A DNA stretch of 64,000 bases from Planctomycetota bacterium (lineage in GTDB: Bacteria; Planctomycetota; Phycisphaerae; Phycisphaerales; SM1A02): contig VGYX01000011.1 in the NCBI GenBank assembly GCA_016872835.1, forward strand, positions 1 to 64,000, in the 5' to 3' direction. Shown in pieces: positions 17,539-26,612 of this stretch (positions are counted from its first letter, which is position 1; each line of letters starts with the position of its first letter). Under the pieces are notes generated by a model, which was given only the letters and a program-made list of their open reading frames with translations, had not been told where the DNA came from and ran no database searches. The translations under genes and the position numbers were made by a program.

Positions 17539-18704
17539 CCGAGGCTGAAGCACCATCCCCTGCCTCAAAGCAGCCGGCATCGATCGATCACACCCGCCGC
17601 GTGATCGGACGCGTCTTCGGCATCTCGATGGTCGTGTCGGCGGTGGTGTTGAGCTTCATCACCTGGTGGGAACTCGACATCCGCCCGCGCACCGACGACG
17701 CCTACATGCGCGCCAACATCGTGGGCATCGCGGCGAACGTGTCGGGCTACGTGACGGATCTCGCGGTGGTCGACAACCAGCGCGTGACGGTGGGCGACCT
17801 GCTGTTCAAGGTGGACGTTCGTCCCTATCAGGCGGCACTGGATCTCGCCGTGGCGAACCTCGGCTTCGTCGATCTTGAGATCAAGGCCCTCGAGGACGTG
17901 ATCCGCGAGAAGGAGGCGGACATCGTCGCGGCCGAGGCGAAGGCGAAGTACGACGTGCAGTATCTGGCGCGCGTGGAGCCGCTGCTGCCGCGCAAGTTCG
18001 TCACGCCGGACCAGATCGACGCGGCCAAGCGCAACGTGAAGGCGAGCGACGCGATGGTGTCGCAGGCGAAGGCGGCGCTCGCGCAGGCCACGGCGAACCT
18101 GGGCCAGCTGGGCGACATCAATGTGCGGCGCGCGAAGGCGCAGGCCGCGGTGGTCGAGGCGCAGCTGAATGTTGGCTATTGCGAGGTGCGCTCGCCCGTC
18201 GACGGCTACGTGACGAACTTCAACATCTCGGTCGGGCAATTCGCGCAGATCGGGCAGCAGCAGTTCGCGCTCGTCGATGGCAGCAACTGGTATCTGCTGG
18301 CGAACTATCAGGAGACGGACATCCGCGACATCCGGCCCGGCCAGGAGGTCGAGATCTATTTGATGGCGTACCCCAAGGTACGCTTTCGCGGCGTGGTGCA
18401 GGGCGTGGGCTGGGCGCTCTACGACCAGAATCAGGGGAGCAACGGCGTGCTGCCGACCGTGTCGCCCACGCTGGACTGGGTGCGTCTTGCGCAGCGTTTC
18501 CCGGTACGCATCGTGATGGATCCATCGCCCGATCCCGAGACGAAGCCCTATCGCATGGGCCAGACCGCGACCGCCATCGTGCAGACGCGCATGCGACGTG
18601 AGGTGCCCGACATCCTGAAGCCGTTGCTGCCCGATGCGATGGAGCGTTGGCTTGACACGCTGGGAACGCCGCCCGTGCCGACGCCGCCCTCACCCGGGCG
18701 GTGA
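17535..18704 (+). CDS. HlyD-family membrane fusion protein (MdtN/EmrA-like)
   Basis: The 389-residue periplasmic adaptor has one N-terminal TM segment (VFGISMVVSAVVLSFITWWEL), the lipoyl/barrel-sandwich halves RTDDAYMRANIVGIAANVSGYV and VRSPVDGYVTNFNISVGQFA, and an alpha-helical hairpin between them (VIREKEADIVAAEAKAKYDV...). It would link the inner-membrane FUSC protein to the outer-membrane factor encoded nearby. It overlaps the YtcA-like gene by ATGA. Its stop is 7 bp from the stop of the FUSC gene, which is convergent. Confidence 0.93.
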   Translation: MTEAEAPSPASKQPASIDHTRRVIGRVFGISMVVSAVVLSFITWWELDIRPRTDDAYMRANIVGIAANVSGYVTDLAVVDNQRVTVGDLLFKVDVRPYQAALDLAVANLGFVDLEIKALEDVIREKEADIVAAEAKAKYDVQYLARVEPLLPRKFVTPDQIDAAKRNVKASDAMVSQAKAALAQATANLGQLGDINVRRAKAQAAVVEAQLNVGYCEVRSPVDGYVTNFNISVGQFAQIGQQQFALVDGSNWYLLANYQETDIRDIRPGQEVEIYLMAYPKVRFRGVVQGVGWALYDQNQGSNGVLPTVSPTLDWVRLAQRFPVRIVMDPSPDPETKPYRMGQTATAIVQTRMRREVPDILKPLLPDAMERWLDTLGTPPVPTPPSPGR

Positions 18705-18711
18705 GAGAGCG

Positions 18712-20856
18712 TCACGCGATGCCGAGCGTCACCGCGTCACCCTCCGGGTGCGCGTCAAGCTCCGACAGCACGGCAGGCAACCGTTCGAGCAACGCGGACG
18801 CACGCACGATCTCCTGAATCCACGCCGGCGCGTCCGACGCGAACTCGGTCCGTTCGATCTGGGCCTCCGCCGGCTCGCCAACCAGGTGCGCCGATGCACA
18901 CGCGAACCGCACTGCCACCACCTCCAGCGCCTGCACAACCTCTGGTGCAGTGGTCCGAGCCGAAACATGCGAAGCCAGCGTCACGAGTACGCGATGACAG
19001 GCCTGCTCGACGATCACGATCGCACGCAATTCCAGTTCATGCCGATGCGTGGACTCGTGCCGCTCGAACTGCGTGTGCGTGTGCGCAGCCACACACTTGG
19101 CGAGTTCCTCCTCCACCGTGGCCTGCATCACGTTCACCGCCTGCGCCGAAAGGGATCCCCTCGCGGCGCGTTGCAGACCCGCCGACACGCGCTCCAGCAT
19201 GAATGACAGCGTGGGTCGCACCACATCGCCAGCCTTCACCGGCCACAGCAGCCAGTAGAAAGCCACCGTCACCAGCACCCCCATCGACACCGCCAAGGCG
19301 AAGTTCATCGCGGGCAGCAGGCTGATGTCAGGCCGCGTGATCTGCAGCAGGGAGAAGTCCACCACGATCATGGCCTGCAGGCACGGCACGGAGATTCGCA
19401 GCGGGCCCGCAACCCCCCAGCTCGTCAGGAACAGGGTGCCGCCGAACACCAGCCAGAACCCTGGCAGCGTGGTGACCGTCGGGATGAGAAAGATGATCAG
19501 AAAGATTGCCATCGCATAGCCGATCACAACGCCCGCCATGCGAAGGCCGCCAATCAGCAGCGTGCCACCGAAGGTCCCCTGCACCACGAGCATCACCGTC
19601 TCCACGCAACCGATTCCCATTGTCCAGTTGATCGAGATGCAGAAAATGGCGCAGAACATGATCGCGGCGGAGCACTTGAAGGCGTGCTTCACCATGGCGG
19701 GATTCGGGTCGCGGATCGGCTGCAGCACGAGCCGGTCGGCCATGTCGCGCAGGTTGCGCGCCGTGAGCGTGAGGATGTCCGGCAGCGTGCGGGCCCGGGC
19801 GAATACCTGCACCGCACGCCGGGCACGCGCCGCGTCCACGCAGGCACCCTCGAGCAGCGACAGCACGTCGCCGCGCGCCGCGTCGTCCGTCGCGGGCGCC
19901 GCCAGATGCTCCATCGATTCCACCAAGGCCTCCTTCGTGTCGCCCTCGCCCACCCGCTCAAGATCCTCTACGACCTCCTCGATCGACGTGGCCAGCCGCT
20001 CCATCGCGTCCGCCTCGGCCGAACCTAGCGCCTGCCCCACCGCGAGTTGCTCCACCACCACACCGGCCGCCGCTGCCACGCGCGCATTCAGCGACACCAG
20101 GGCGAAGAGCTCGTGACGGCCACGCTGGCCGAGACCGCAATCCACCTGCACCTGATCGGCGAGCATCAGCAACTTGGGCGTCTTGGCACGAAAGCGATCG
20201 GGAACGAAGCCCTGCACATCGAATGTGCCACGGCCCCGCGCCGCGTCAGCCAGTTGCCGAAGCAATCCGGCCGAATCCTTCATTGCATGTGCGAGCCGTT
20301 CGCGCAGCAGCGCGACCGGAGACTCGGGCCACAACAGCATGAGCACCAGCGTGCCACATGCCAGCCCCGTGATGGCCGACTGGTACACGATGATCGCGAT
20401 GTGCTCGGCGTGCTCCTTGTCGAAGAACGCCATGTACACCACCACCACGAACGGATACCCCAGATTGAACATCGCGCTGCGGTAGCGCGAGGCACCCATG
20501 AAGTAGATCACCACGGTGATGTAGCCAGTCATGATCGGCAGCAGGAACATGGGCTGCTGCATGAACAGCGCCATCAGCGCCACCGCGGCCCCGCAACTCA
20601 CCGAGATCGCGAGGAAGTTGATGATGAACCGTGTGATCGTGCTGAAGCCACGGATCTCGTTCACCACCAGCAGCGTGGTCATCGCGGGATACATCAGCTC
20701 AAAGCGCAGCGACATCTGCACCGCCACGATCAGCATGCCGGCACAGGCGATACGGAGCGCCTCGTTCATACGCCCCGGGAACGGCTGGAAGTCCTGCTTC
20801 AACTTCGCCCAGAAACTGGGCCGGTGCGGCATGGGCTGGGTCGTCGCGAGGCTCAT
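18712..20856 (-). CDS. FUSC-family inner-membrane efflux protein (MdtO-like)
   Basis: The 714-residue protein has two halves, each with a block of TM helices (about residues 30-185 and 395-555) followed by a soluble helical domain, as in FUSC/AaeB/MdtO aromatic-compound exporters. The gene lies on the opposite strand between its presumed partners, unlike the co-directional E. coli mdtNOP order. ATG at 20856 gives MSLATTQPM...; in-frame GTG codons at 20868 and 20886 are alternatives, the latter directly abutting a minus-strand TAGAGT hexamer. Confidence 0.9.
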   Translation of the reverse strand: MSLATTQPMPHRPSFWAKLKQDFQPFPGRMNEALRIACAGMLIVAVQMSLRFELMYPAMTTLLVVNEIRGFSTITRFIINFLAISVSCGAAVALMALFMQQPMFLLPIMTGYITVVIYFMGASRYRSAMFNLGYPFVVVVYMAFFDKEHAEHIAIIVYQSAITGLACGTLVLMLLWPESPVALLRERLAHAMKDSAGLLRQLADAARGRGTFDVQGFVPDRFRAKTPKLLMLADQVQVDCGLGQRGRHELFALVSLNARVAAAAGVVVEQLAVGQALGSAEADAMERLATSIEEVVEDLERVGEGDTKEALVESMEHLAAPATDDAARGDVLSLLEGACVDAARARRAVQVFARARTLPDILTLTARNLRDMADRLVLQPIRDPNPAMVKHAFKCSAAIMFCAIFCISINWTMGIGCVETVMLVVQGTFGGTLLIGGLRMAGVVIGYAMAIFLIIFLIPTVTTLPGFWLVFGGTLFLTSWGVAGPLRISVPCLQAMIVVDFSLLQITRPDISLLPAMNFALAVSMGVLVTVAFYWLLWPVKAGDVVRPTLSFMLERVSAGLQRAARGSLSAQAVNVMQATVEEELAKCVAAHTHTQFERHESTHRHELELRAIVIVEQACHRVLVTLASHVSARTTAPEVVQALEVVAVRFACASAHLVGEPAEAQIERTEFASDAPAWIQEIVRASALLERLPAVLSELDAHPEGDAVTLGIA

Positions 20857-20932
20857 GGAAGGCGGCACGATGGCGTCGGCTCGCACACTCTACTGGCTTC
20901 CGCTCGCATGCAGCATGTGGTACATTGCGATC

Positions 20933-22450
20933 GTGAAACCCGGTGCATGGATGCGCCTCGTCTGCCGATCCGTCGTGCTTGTCGCGACGCTGCTTGCGCC
21001 GGTGGCGTGCCGCCAGGAGCAGGCCCTGTGGGATGACCAGGCCTTCGAGAAACTCGCTGCCGTCGACGCCGGTGTGCCGTTCGAGACGCAGGAGCCACCG
21101 CCGCCCCCACCGGCCACGCAGCCACCGACCACGCCGTGGGGCGAGGGGCCGCGCGACATGGCCTTCCTGATCGGTTTCGCGCTGCAGAACAACCCCGGCA
21201 CGCGCGCCACATGGGAGCGCGCAAAGGCCACCGCCGCCCAGTGGGCCATGATCGAGAGCCTCTGGTGGCCGCGCCTGAACGCGTTCGGCTTCGCGGGCTA
21301 CGTGCAGGAGGCGTTGCCGCAGCAGAACGAACGTCTGCTGGACCGCGGTCCGCAGGGTGACCTGGGCCTTGAGCTCACATGGGAGCTGATCGACTTCGGG
21401 CGTCGCGACGCGCTGACCGACGAGGCACGCCGCGCGCTGACCGCGTCGAACCTGACCTACAACCGAGCCCTGCAGACGCTGGTGTTCGAGGTGCAGACCG
21501 CGTACTTCATGCTGGACTCGAAGCTGGCGCTCGAGGAAGCGGCCGAGCAGGATGTCGAGACCACGCGCGTGCAGATGGAGGCGGTCGAGGAGAAGCTGGG
21601 ACTCGGCCTGTCGATCATGCCCGACGTGCTGGTCGCGCGGCAGCGCTGGGAGCAGTCGCGATTCAAGCTTGAGCAGGCTCGCAGCGAGACCTTCGACGCA
21701 CGCGGCATGCTGGCACGCCGGCTCGGCCTGAGTGCCGACGTGCCCGTCGAGATTCTTCCGCTTCGACGCATGCCGCTGCCGGATGGACTCGGCGATTCGG
21801 TGGAGCGACTCATGGCGGTCGGCGGCCGCGACCGACCCGACCTGCTCGCCGCGGGACAGCGCGTGCGTGCGGCCGAGGCGCGCATCAAGAAGGCCGAGGC
21901 GGACTTCCTGCCCATCGTGAGCCTGTACGGCAACATGGCGAACAAATGGTTCAACTACACGCCCGACCCGGTCGATCAGGTGGACCGCGTCGACACCACG
22001 CTTCCGACCTACATAGTGGGATTGAAGGGAACCTGGCTGCTATTTGACGGATTTGAGCGCGTGAACAACGTGCGCAAGGCGCGGGCCGAGCGCAACGAGG
22101 CTGCCGCGGAACTCGCGCGACTCCGGCTTGAGGCGCTGAACGACGTATGGAGCGCGTACTTCAAGCAGCTGGCGGCCCAGCGGCAATATGCCTTCGGCGA
22201 GTCGCTGGTGGCCGCCAGCCAGGACAGCTACGACGCGATGTTCGAGGCCTATGTGACCGGCCTGCGCACGCTGCCCGAACTGCTGCAGGCCGAGTTCGAT
22301 CTCGCCGCCGCACGCGCCACGCTGGTGCGAACGCGCGCCGATCTGCTCGACAGCGCCGCGCGGCTGGCCTATGCCGTGGGCTCGCCCGACACTGCGGGCC
22401 GCTACGCACAGAGGGTCGACCCGCGACCCGATGGCGAACGGGCCCGCTGA
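20933..22450 (+). CDS. TolC-like outer-membrane efflux lipoprotein (MdtP/NodT-like)
   Basis: The 505-residue protein has a lipoprotein signal ending LLAPVAC, a proline-rich linker (EPPPPPPATQPPTTP), then two tandem outer-membrane-factor repeats with long coiled-coil helices (e.g. EVQTAYFMLDSKLALEEAAE; RLEALNDVWSAYFKQLAAQR). It should form the trimeric exit duct for the adaptor and FUSC protein. GTG at 20933 is chosen since TACATT (20921-20926) ends 6 nt before it; ATG at 20951 is a fallback that would keep the lipobox. Confidence 0.92.
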   Translation: MKPGAWMRLVCRSVVLVATLLAPVACRQEQALWDDQAFEKLAAVDAGVPFETQEPPPPPPATQPPTTPWGEGPRDMAFLIGFALQNNPGTRATWERAKATAAQWAMIESLWWPRLNAFGFAGYVQEALPQQNERLLDRGPQGDLGLELTWELIDFGRRDALTDEARRALTASNLTYNRALQTLVFEVQTAYFMLDSKLALEEAAEQDVETTRVQMEAVEEKLGLGLSIMPDVLVARQRWEQSRFKLEQARSETFDARGMLARRLGLSADVPVEILPLRRMPLPDGLGDSVERLMAVGGRDRPDLLAAGQRVRAAEARIKKAEADFLPIVSLYGNMANKWFNYTPDPVDQVDRVDTTLPTYIVGLKGTWLLFDGFERVNNVRKARAERNEAAAELARLRLEALNDVWSAYFKQLAAQRQYAFGESLVAASQDSYDAMFEAYVTGLRTLPELLQAEFDLAAARATLVRTRADLLDSAARLAYAVGSPDTAGRYAQRVDPRPDGERAR

Positions 22451-22478
22451 GGCTTCGCGCCCCCGCTATCGTGCCCGC

Positions 22479-23036
22479 ATGGACACCGCCCTGCTGAAGG
22501 CCGCCTTCGATGCGGCCATGCCGTATGAGCGCTATCTCGCGACCGATCCAGGACGGGCCGCCGCTTGGCGATCAGTCAAGGCGGAACTCACCGCACCGCA
22601 ACGCGAATTGCTGGGCACGTTCACGCGCCGCATGCCGACCCTTGTGCTCAGTGGTGTGTGGTGCGGCGACTGCGCACAGCAAGGCCCCATGCTCGAGGCG
22701 ATCGCGCGCGCAGGTGCCTGCATCGACCTGCGCTGGATCGATCGCGACGCGGCCCCCGATCTTCGCGACGCGGTGAAGATCTGCGGTGGACACCGCGTGC
22801 CCACCGTGATCTGGATGGCCGAGGACTTCGAGTTCGTGTCGCTGCTGGGTGACCGCACGCTGCCTCGGTATCGCGCGATGGCAGCACGACAGCTGGGGCC
22901 CTCATGCCCCGTTCCCGGCGCGGCGCTTCCTCCCGACGAGGCGGCGGCCACGCTCCAGGCATGGCTCGACGAGTTCGAGCGTGTGCAGCTGATCCTTCGG
23001 CTCAGTGGGCGCCTTCGCCAGAAGCACGGCGACTGA
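22479..23036 (+). CDS. Thioredoxin-like protein with WCGDC motif
   Basis: The 185-residue cytoplasmic protein has a thioredoxin fold with active site W61-C-G-D-C65 and the cis-proline loop GGHRVPTVIWM. The helical N-terminal 45 residues (YERYLATDPGRAAAWRSVK) match the thioredoxin-related proteins found in Bacillota and planctomycetes. Its role is probably thiol-disulphide exchange; a substrate cannot be named. TATCGT (22467-22472) ends 6 nt before the ATG. The sulfotransferase gene starts 19 bp after its stop. Confidence 0.87.
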   Translation: MDTALLKAAFDAAMPYERYLATDPGRAAAWRSVKAELTAPQRELLGTFTRRMPTLVLSGVWCGDCAQQGPMLEAIARAGACIDLRWIDRDAAPDLRDAVKICGGHRVPTVIWMAEDFEFVSLLGDRTLPRYRAMAARQLGPSCPVPGAALPPDEAAATLQAWLDEFERVQLILRLSGRLRQKHGD

Positions 23037-23055
23037 GACGACCCACCCGCCGCCC

Positions 23056-24519
23056 ATGCCTCCAGCCGTTCCAGCGCGCGAAGTCCAGCACCTGCTTGCG
23101 CAGCAGGACTTCACGCAGGCGCTGGCTGCGGCGGAACGATGGGCGCAGCGACAGCCGGGCGTTTTCGCGGCATGGATGGGGCTCGCACGCGCCGCGCTTG
23201 GGCTCGGCCTCCTTGGGCGCGCCGATGAGGCGATCACGCGCGCCTTCGCGATGGCCCCCAAGGACCCGCAGGTGATCTTCTTCCGTGCCGTGATCGATCA
23301 TCGCATCGGACGCAGCGACGCCGCGATCGAGCGACTCACCCCACTCGCGCGCGGCTCGGGCGCCATGGTCGTCGACGCCGCACTCGCCCTCGCCGAAGCA
23401 CTGCACCGCACCGCGCGTCACGACGAGCTGCAGGCGCTCGTGGATGCGGGTGGCGCATGGATGCAGGACGAGCGCGCGATCCTGTACGCCGCGCGCACGC
23501 TCGGGCGCAATGATCCGGCCGCCGCGATCGCGCTGCTGGAGCGCTTCGCCCGCGGCGCCGGTCCTGCGTGGTTGCGTCGCTTCGCTGGCTTCGACGCCGT
23601 ACGCATGCTCGATGCCGCCGGCCGCTTCCGCGAGGCCTTCGATCTGGCCACGCACCTGCACGCCACCACGGGCGCGCCCTTCGACGTGGCCGGACTCGAG
23701 CGCGACATCGAGCGGCAGCGGGCGCTGCTTGCGAAGGGCGTCGCGTGGTGCCCAGCGCGTGCGCCGCGCCTGTCGAACCATTCGCTCGTGATCTCGCTGC
23801 CACGCAGCGGCACCACCCTGCTCGAGCAGATGCTGGATCGACATCCGCAGGTGACCGGCATCGGCGAGTACGACGGCATCCTGAACCTCGGCGACGATCT
23901 GGTCTCGACCGGCCTGTGGCCTGACGGACTCGCGTCGCTCGATCTGATGCAGGCAAGCGCCTTCCAGCAGCGCTACGTGCAGGGCGCGCGCACGCTGTTG
24001 CGCGCAGGCACCACGCACGCCTTCGACAAGATGCTCGTCACCTGGCAATGGTTGCCCGCGGTGGCCTGCGTGCTGCCGGGTGCCGTCGGCCTGCACATGG
24101 CGCGCGATCCCCGCGACATGGCGGTGAGCCTGTTCCTGTCCAACTTCCATCCGATCAGCATGGGCTGGACCGCGTCGGTCGATGGCATCCGTCGCGTCAT
24201 CGCCACCGAGCGCTCGCTGCTGCCGCAGGCACTCGAGACGTTCGGCATTCCCAACGAGACGGTGGTCTACGAGAACCTTGTGGCGAATCCCGCCGCGACG
24301 GTGACGCGCTGCCTGCAGCGCATGGGTCTCGCGATGGATCCTGCGGTGCTGGAGCCCGAGCGCAACACCCGCACCGTCCACACGCTGAGCCACGACCAGG
24401 TGCGCAAGCCCATCAACACCGGCTCGATCGGCCGCTGGAAGAACTATGCGTGGATGTTCGACGAGGCGTGGAAGCCGCTGATCGATCTGCACGATCGCCG
24501 ACGCGCCGACGAGCCCTGA
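23056..24519 (+). CDS. TPR-sulfotransferase fusion
   Basis: The N-terminal half (about residues 5-210) is built of TPR-like helical pairs (e.g. RADEAITRAFAMAPKDPQVI). The C-terminal half is a sulfotransferase with the PAPS 5'-phosphosulfate loop SLPRSGTTLLEQML (247-260) and the 3'-phosphate binding block HMARDPRDMAVSLFLSNF. Proteins with this architecture sulfate tyrosines or carbohydrates and are frequent in planctomycetes. No signal peptide is visible, so the acceptor is probably encountered in the cytoplasm. ATG at 23056 is the first good start, 19 bp after the thioredoxin-like gene. Confidence 0.9.
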   Translation: MPPAVPAREVQHLLAQQDFTQALAAAERWAQRQPGVFAAWMGLARAALGLGLLGRADEAITRAFAMAPKDPQVIFFRAVIDHRIGRSDAAIERLTPLARGSGAMVVDAALALAEALHRTARHDELQALVDAGGAWMQDERAILYAARTLGRNDPAAAIALLERFARGAGPAWLRRFAGFDAVRMLDAAGRFREAFDLATHLHATTGAPFDVAGLERDIERQRALLAKGVAWCPARAPRLSNHSLVISLPRSGTTLLEQMLDRHPQVTGIGEYDGILNLGDDLVSTGLWPDGLASLDLMQASAFQQRYVQGARTLLRAGTTHAFDKMLVTWQWLPAVACVLPGAVGLHMARDPRDMAVSLFLSNFHPISMGWTASVDGIRRVIATERSLLPQALETFGIPNETVVYENLVANPAATVTRCLQRMGLAMDPAVLEPERNTRTVHTLSHDQVRKPINTGSIGRWKNYAWMFDEAWKPLIDLHDRRRADEP

Positions 24520-24525
24520 ACCGTC

Positions 24526-25557
24526 TCAGCTCTTCCACTCGGACGGCTGCTGCGCGCGGTCGGTCAGCTTCCAGCACGCCTCGAGCATCTCCCGAAGCCC
24601 TTCGTTCGTCGCGCCGCTGACCGCCAGCCTGCGATCCTTCGGAACGCGCAGCACGTTGGCGAGCTTGTTCACCAGCTTCGTACGCTCACCCTCGGGCACC
24701 AGATCGATCTTGTTGAAGACCACCAGCTCCGGCTTGCGCGACAGCTCCTCGCTGAAGGCCTCGAGCTCGCCGCGGATCACCTCCGCATTCTCCACCGGGT
24801 CGCTGCCGTCCAGCGGCGCCACGTCGATCAGGTGCAGGATCACCTTCGTGCGCTCGATGTGCTTCAGGAACTCGTGTCCCAGGCCCGCGCCCTCGGCCGC
24901 GCCCTCGATCAGACCCGGCAGATCCGCGATCACCATGCGGCGATCACCGGGCAGTTCGGCGATGCCGAGTTGCGGACTGATCGTGGTGAACGGATACGCC
25001 CCCACCTTCGCGTCGGCGCGCGTGAGCGCACTGAGCATGGTGCTCTTGCCCGCGTTCGGCAGCCCCACCAGACCCACATCGGCCAGCAGCTTCAGCTCGA
25101 GCCGCAGCTCGCGCTCCACCGCGGGCTCGCCCAGGGTGCGCTCGGTCGGCGTCTGATGCGTGCTGCTCTTGAATCGCTCGTTGCCCAAGCCACCCTTGCC
25201 GCCCGGCGCCACCACCACCCGCGCGTACGGCTCGGTCAGGTCAGCCAGCAGCTCCTCCGTGTGAAGGTCGTACACCAGCGTGCCCGGCGGCACCGCAACC
25301 AGCATGTCCTCGCCCGCGGCGCCTGCGCAGCTCTTGGGCTGGCCACGCTCGCCATCCTTCGCGAAGAAATGACCGGCGTACTTGAACTGCAGCAGCGTGT
25401 CGAGATGCGGATCGACCCACAGCACCACGTCGCCACCACGACCACCGTCGCCGCCGTCAGGGCCGCCCTTCGGAACGCTCTTCTCGCGGCGCAGATGGCT
25501 GCAGCCGTCGCCGCCCTTGCCCGAGCGGACCATGATTCGTGCCGAATCGACGAGCAT
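24526..25557 (-). CDS. obg: GTPase Obg
   Basis: The 343-residue Obg/CgtA GTPase functions in 50S assembly and stress response. The glycine-rich N-terminal OBG domain is complete (GKGGDGCSHLRREKSVPKGG, PDGGDGGRGGDV). The G domain has G1 GLPNAGKSTMLS, the switch region TTISPQLG and G4 NKID. It ends shortly after the G domain, without the OCT domain or acidic tail of some family members. It lies 32 bp downstream of rpmA on the same strand. Confidence 0.98.
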   Translation of the reverse strand: MLVDSARIMVRSGKGGDGCSHLRREKSVPKGGPDGGDGGRGGDVVLWVDPHLDTLLQFKYAGHFFAKDGERGQPKSCAGAAGEDMLVAVPPGTLVYDLHTEELLADLTEPYARVVVAPGGKGGLGNERFKSSTHQTPTERTLGEPAVERELRLELKLLADVGLVGLPNAGKSTMLSALTRADAKVGAYPFTTISPQLGIAELPGDRRMVIADLPGLIEGAAEGAGLGHEFLKHIERTKVILHLIDVAPLDGSDPVENAEVIRGELEAFSEELSRKPELVVFNKIDLVPEGERTKLVNKLANVLRVPKDRRLAVSGATNEGLREMLEACWKLTDRAQQPSEWKS

Positions 25558-25589
25558 GGATCACCCTTGCCGCGAATGCGCGGCCGGGC

Positions 25590-25835
25590 TCAGTTGGCGC
25601 TGGGCACCACGTCGACGAAGCGACCGCGGAAGCGGACGGCACCCACGGCATGCGCCATGATGCTGTCGTCCTTCGCGAGGTAGGTGTTCAGGCCGGGCTT
25701 CCACTTGGTGCCGCACTGGCGCACGATGATGCAACCCGGTCGCGCCACCTCGCCACCATAGAGCTTGATGCCCCGGTACTGCGGGTTCGAGTCGCGGCCG
25801 TTCTGCGTGGAGCCTTGCCCCTTCTTGTGTGCCAT
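25590..25835 (-). CDS. rpmA: 50S ribosomal protein L27
   Basis: The 81-residue L27 starts MAHKKGQGSTQNGRDSNPQY, without the cleaved N-terminal extension of Bacillota. The usual partner rplU (L21) is not upstream; the next gene on this strand would have to be elsewhere. A minus-strand TAGACT hexamer about 29 nt before the ATG and an AGGAAGG Shine-Dalgarno indicate a conventional leadered promoter for the rpmA-obg pair. Confidence 0.97.
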   Translation of the reverse strand: MAHKKGQGSTQNGRDSNPQYRGIKLYGGEVARPGCIIVRQCGTKWKPGLNTYLAKDDSIMAHAVGAVRFRGRFVDVVPSAN

Positions 25836-25935
25836 GGCGAAGTCCTTCCTGAAATGGTGAGTCGAGCAGTCTAGCGGAAACCCCATGCCCTGCCAAGCCT
25901 TCCGGAAGCCCCGAGAGGCCCGCGCCCGAGCGGAT

Positions 25936-26565
25936 TTATCGGTAGATCCAGCTGGGGTTGGCGGAGCCGGTTTCAGCCTCGGCCAGCGGCACCGGACCCC
26001 GAAGGGCCGATCGCTCGCCCGGAATCTGGTAGTCGATCCGCCAAGTCCGGCGCGCCACGATGCGCTTGCCGGTCTTCACGTCCTTGATCGCGTCCTCGCC
26101 ATTGGAGATGCCCGAGACCAGCAGCGAGAAGCGCCGCAGTTCCGGTCCGGCCGGGAAGACCACGAAGCCCACCTTCGCGTTCGCGGGTCCCTGCCCCAGC
26201 GCACCCATCACGCCGTGGCTCTCCTGAAGCTGCGGATCATTCAGCAGTCGCTGGATCGCCTTGGTCACGTCGCCAGGCACGCCGCGGCCCTCAGGGGTGA
26301 CACGGCCTTCCTCGTCGACCAGTTCCCAGCGCGGCGCGACGTGGCGGTCCTGACCGGTGCGGTTGAACAGCGTGAAGGTCGCGTACCAGTAACTCTCGCC
26401 GGTGGCGGCGTCGCGGTAGAGGCGCATCGGTCCAGCCTCGTACTCGAGGTTCCAGACCTCGTCGCTGCGCATGGCCGGACGCTTGGGAGTGACAGGCGCC
26501 TGTGGCGCGGCTTGGGCGTCGGCGGACTGCGAGAGCGCGAGAGCCATCACGAGCATCGAGAGCAT
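25936..26565 (-). CDS. Secreted hypothetical protein
   Basis: A 209-residue exported protein with a signal peptide (MLSMLVMALALSQSADAQA) and a beta-rich mature domain (SDEVWNLEYEAGPMRLYRDAATG, then SYWYATFTLFNRTGQDRHVAP). I do not recognise a named family. The repeated Tyr/Trp strands resemble planctomycete secreted beta-sandwich proteins. Start at 26565 is supported by TACCAT on the minus strand (26572-26577), 6 nt upstream. It is divergent from the GNAT gene. Confidence 0.8.
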   Translation of the reverse strand: MLSMLVMALALSQSADAQAAPQAPVTPKRPAMRSDEVWNLEYEAGPMRLYRDAATGESYWYATFTLFNRTGQDRHVAPRWELVDEEGRVTPEGRGVPGDVTKAIQRLLNDPQLQESHGVMGALGQGPANAKVGFVVFPAGPELRRFSLLVSGISNGEDAIKDVKTGKRIVARRTWRIDYQIPGERSALRGPVPLAEAETGSANPSWIYR

Positions 26566-26612
26566 TCCGGCATGGTACCGGGACCGCACCACCAGCCGGA
26601 TAGCCTGCGGGC
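26566..26612. promoter_or_regulatory. Divergent leaderless promoter pair
   Basis: Within 47 bp lie TACCAT on the minus strand (26572-26577) and TAGCCT on the plus strand (26601-26606). Each ends exactly 6 nt before the start codon of its gene (ATG at 26565, GTG at 26613). There is no room for a ribosome-binding site on either side. Confidence 0.55.
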
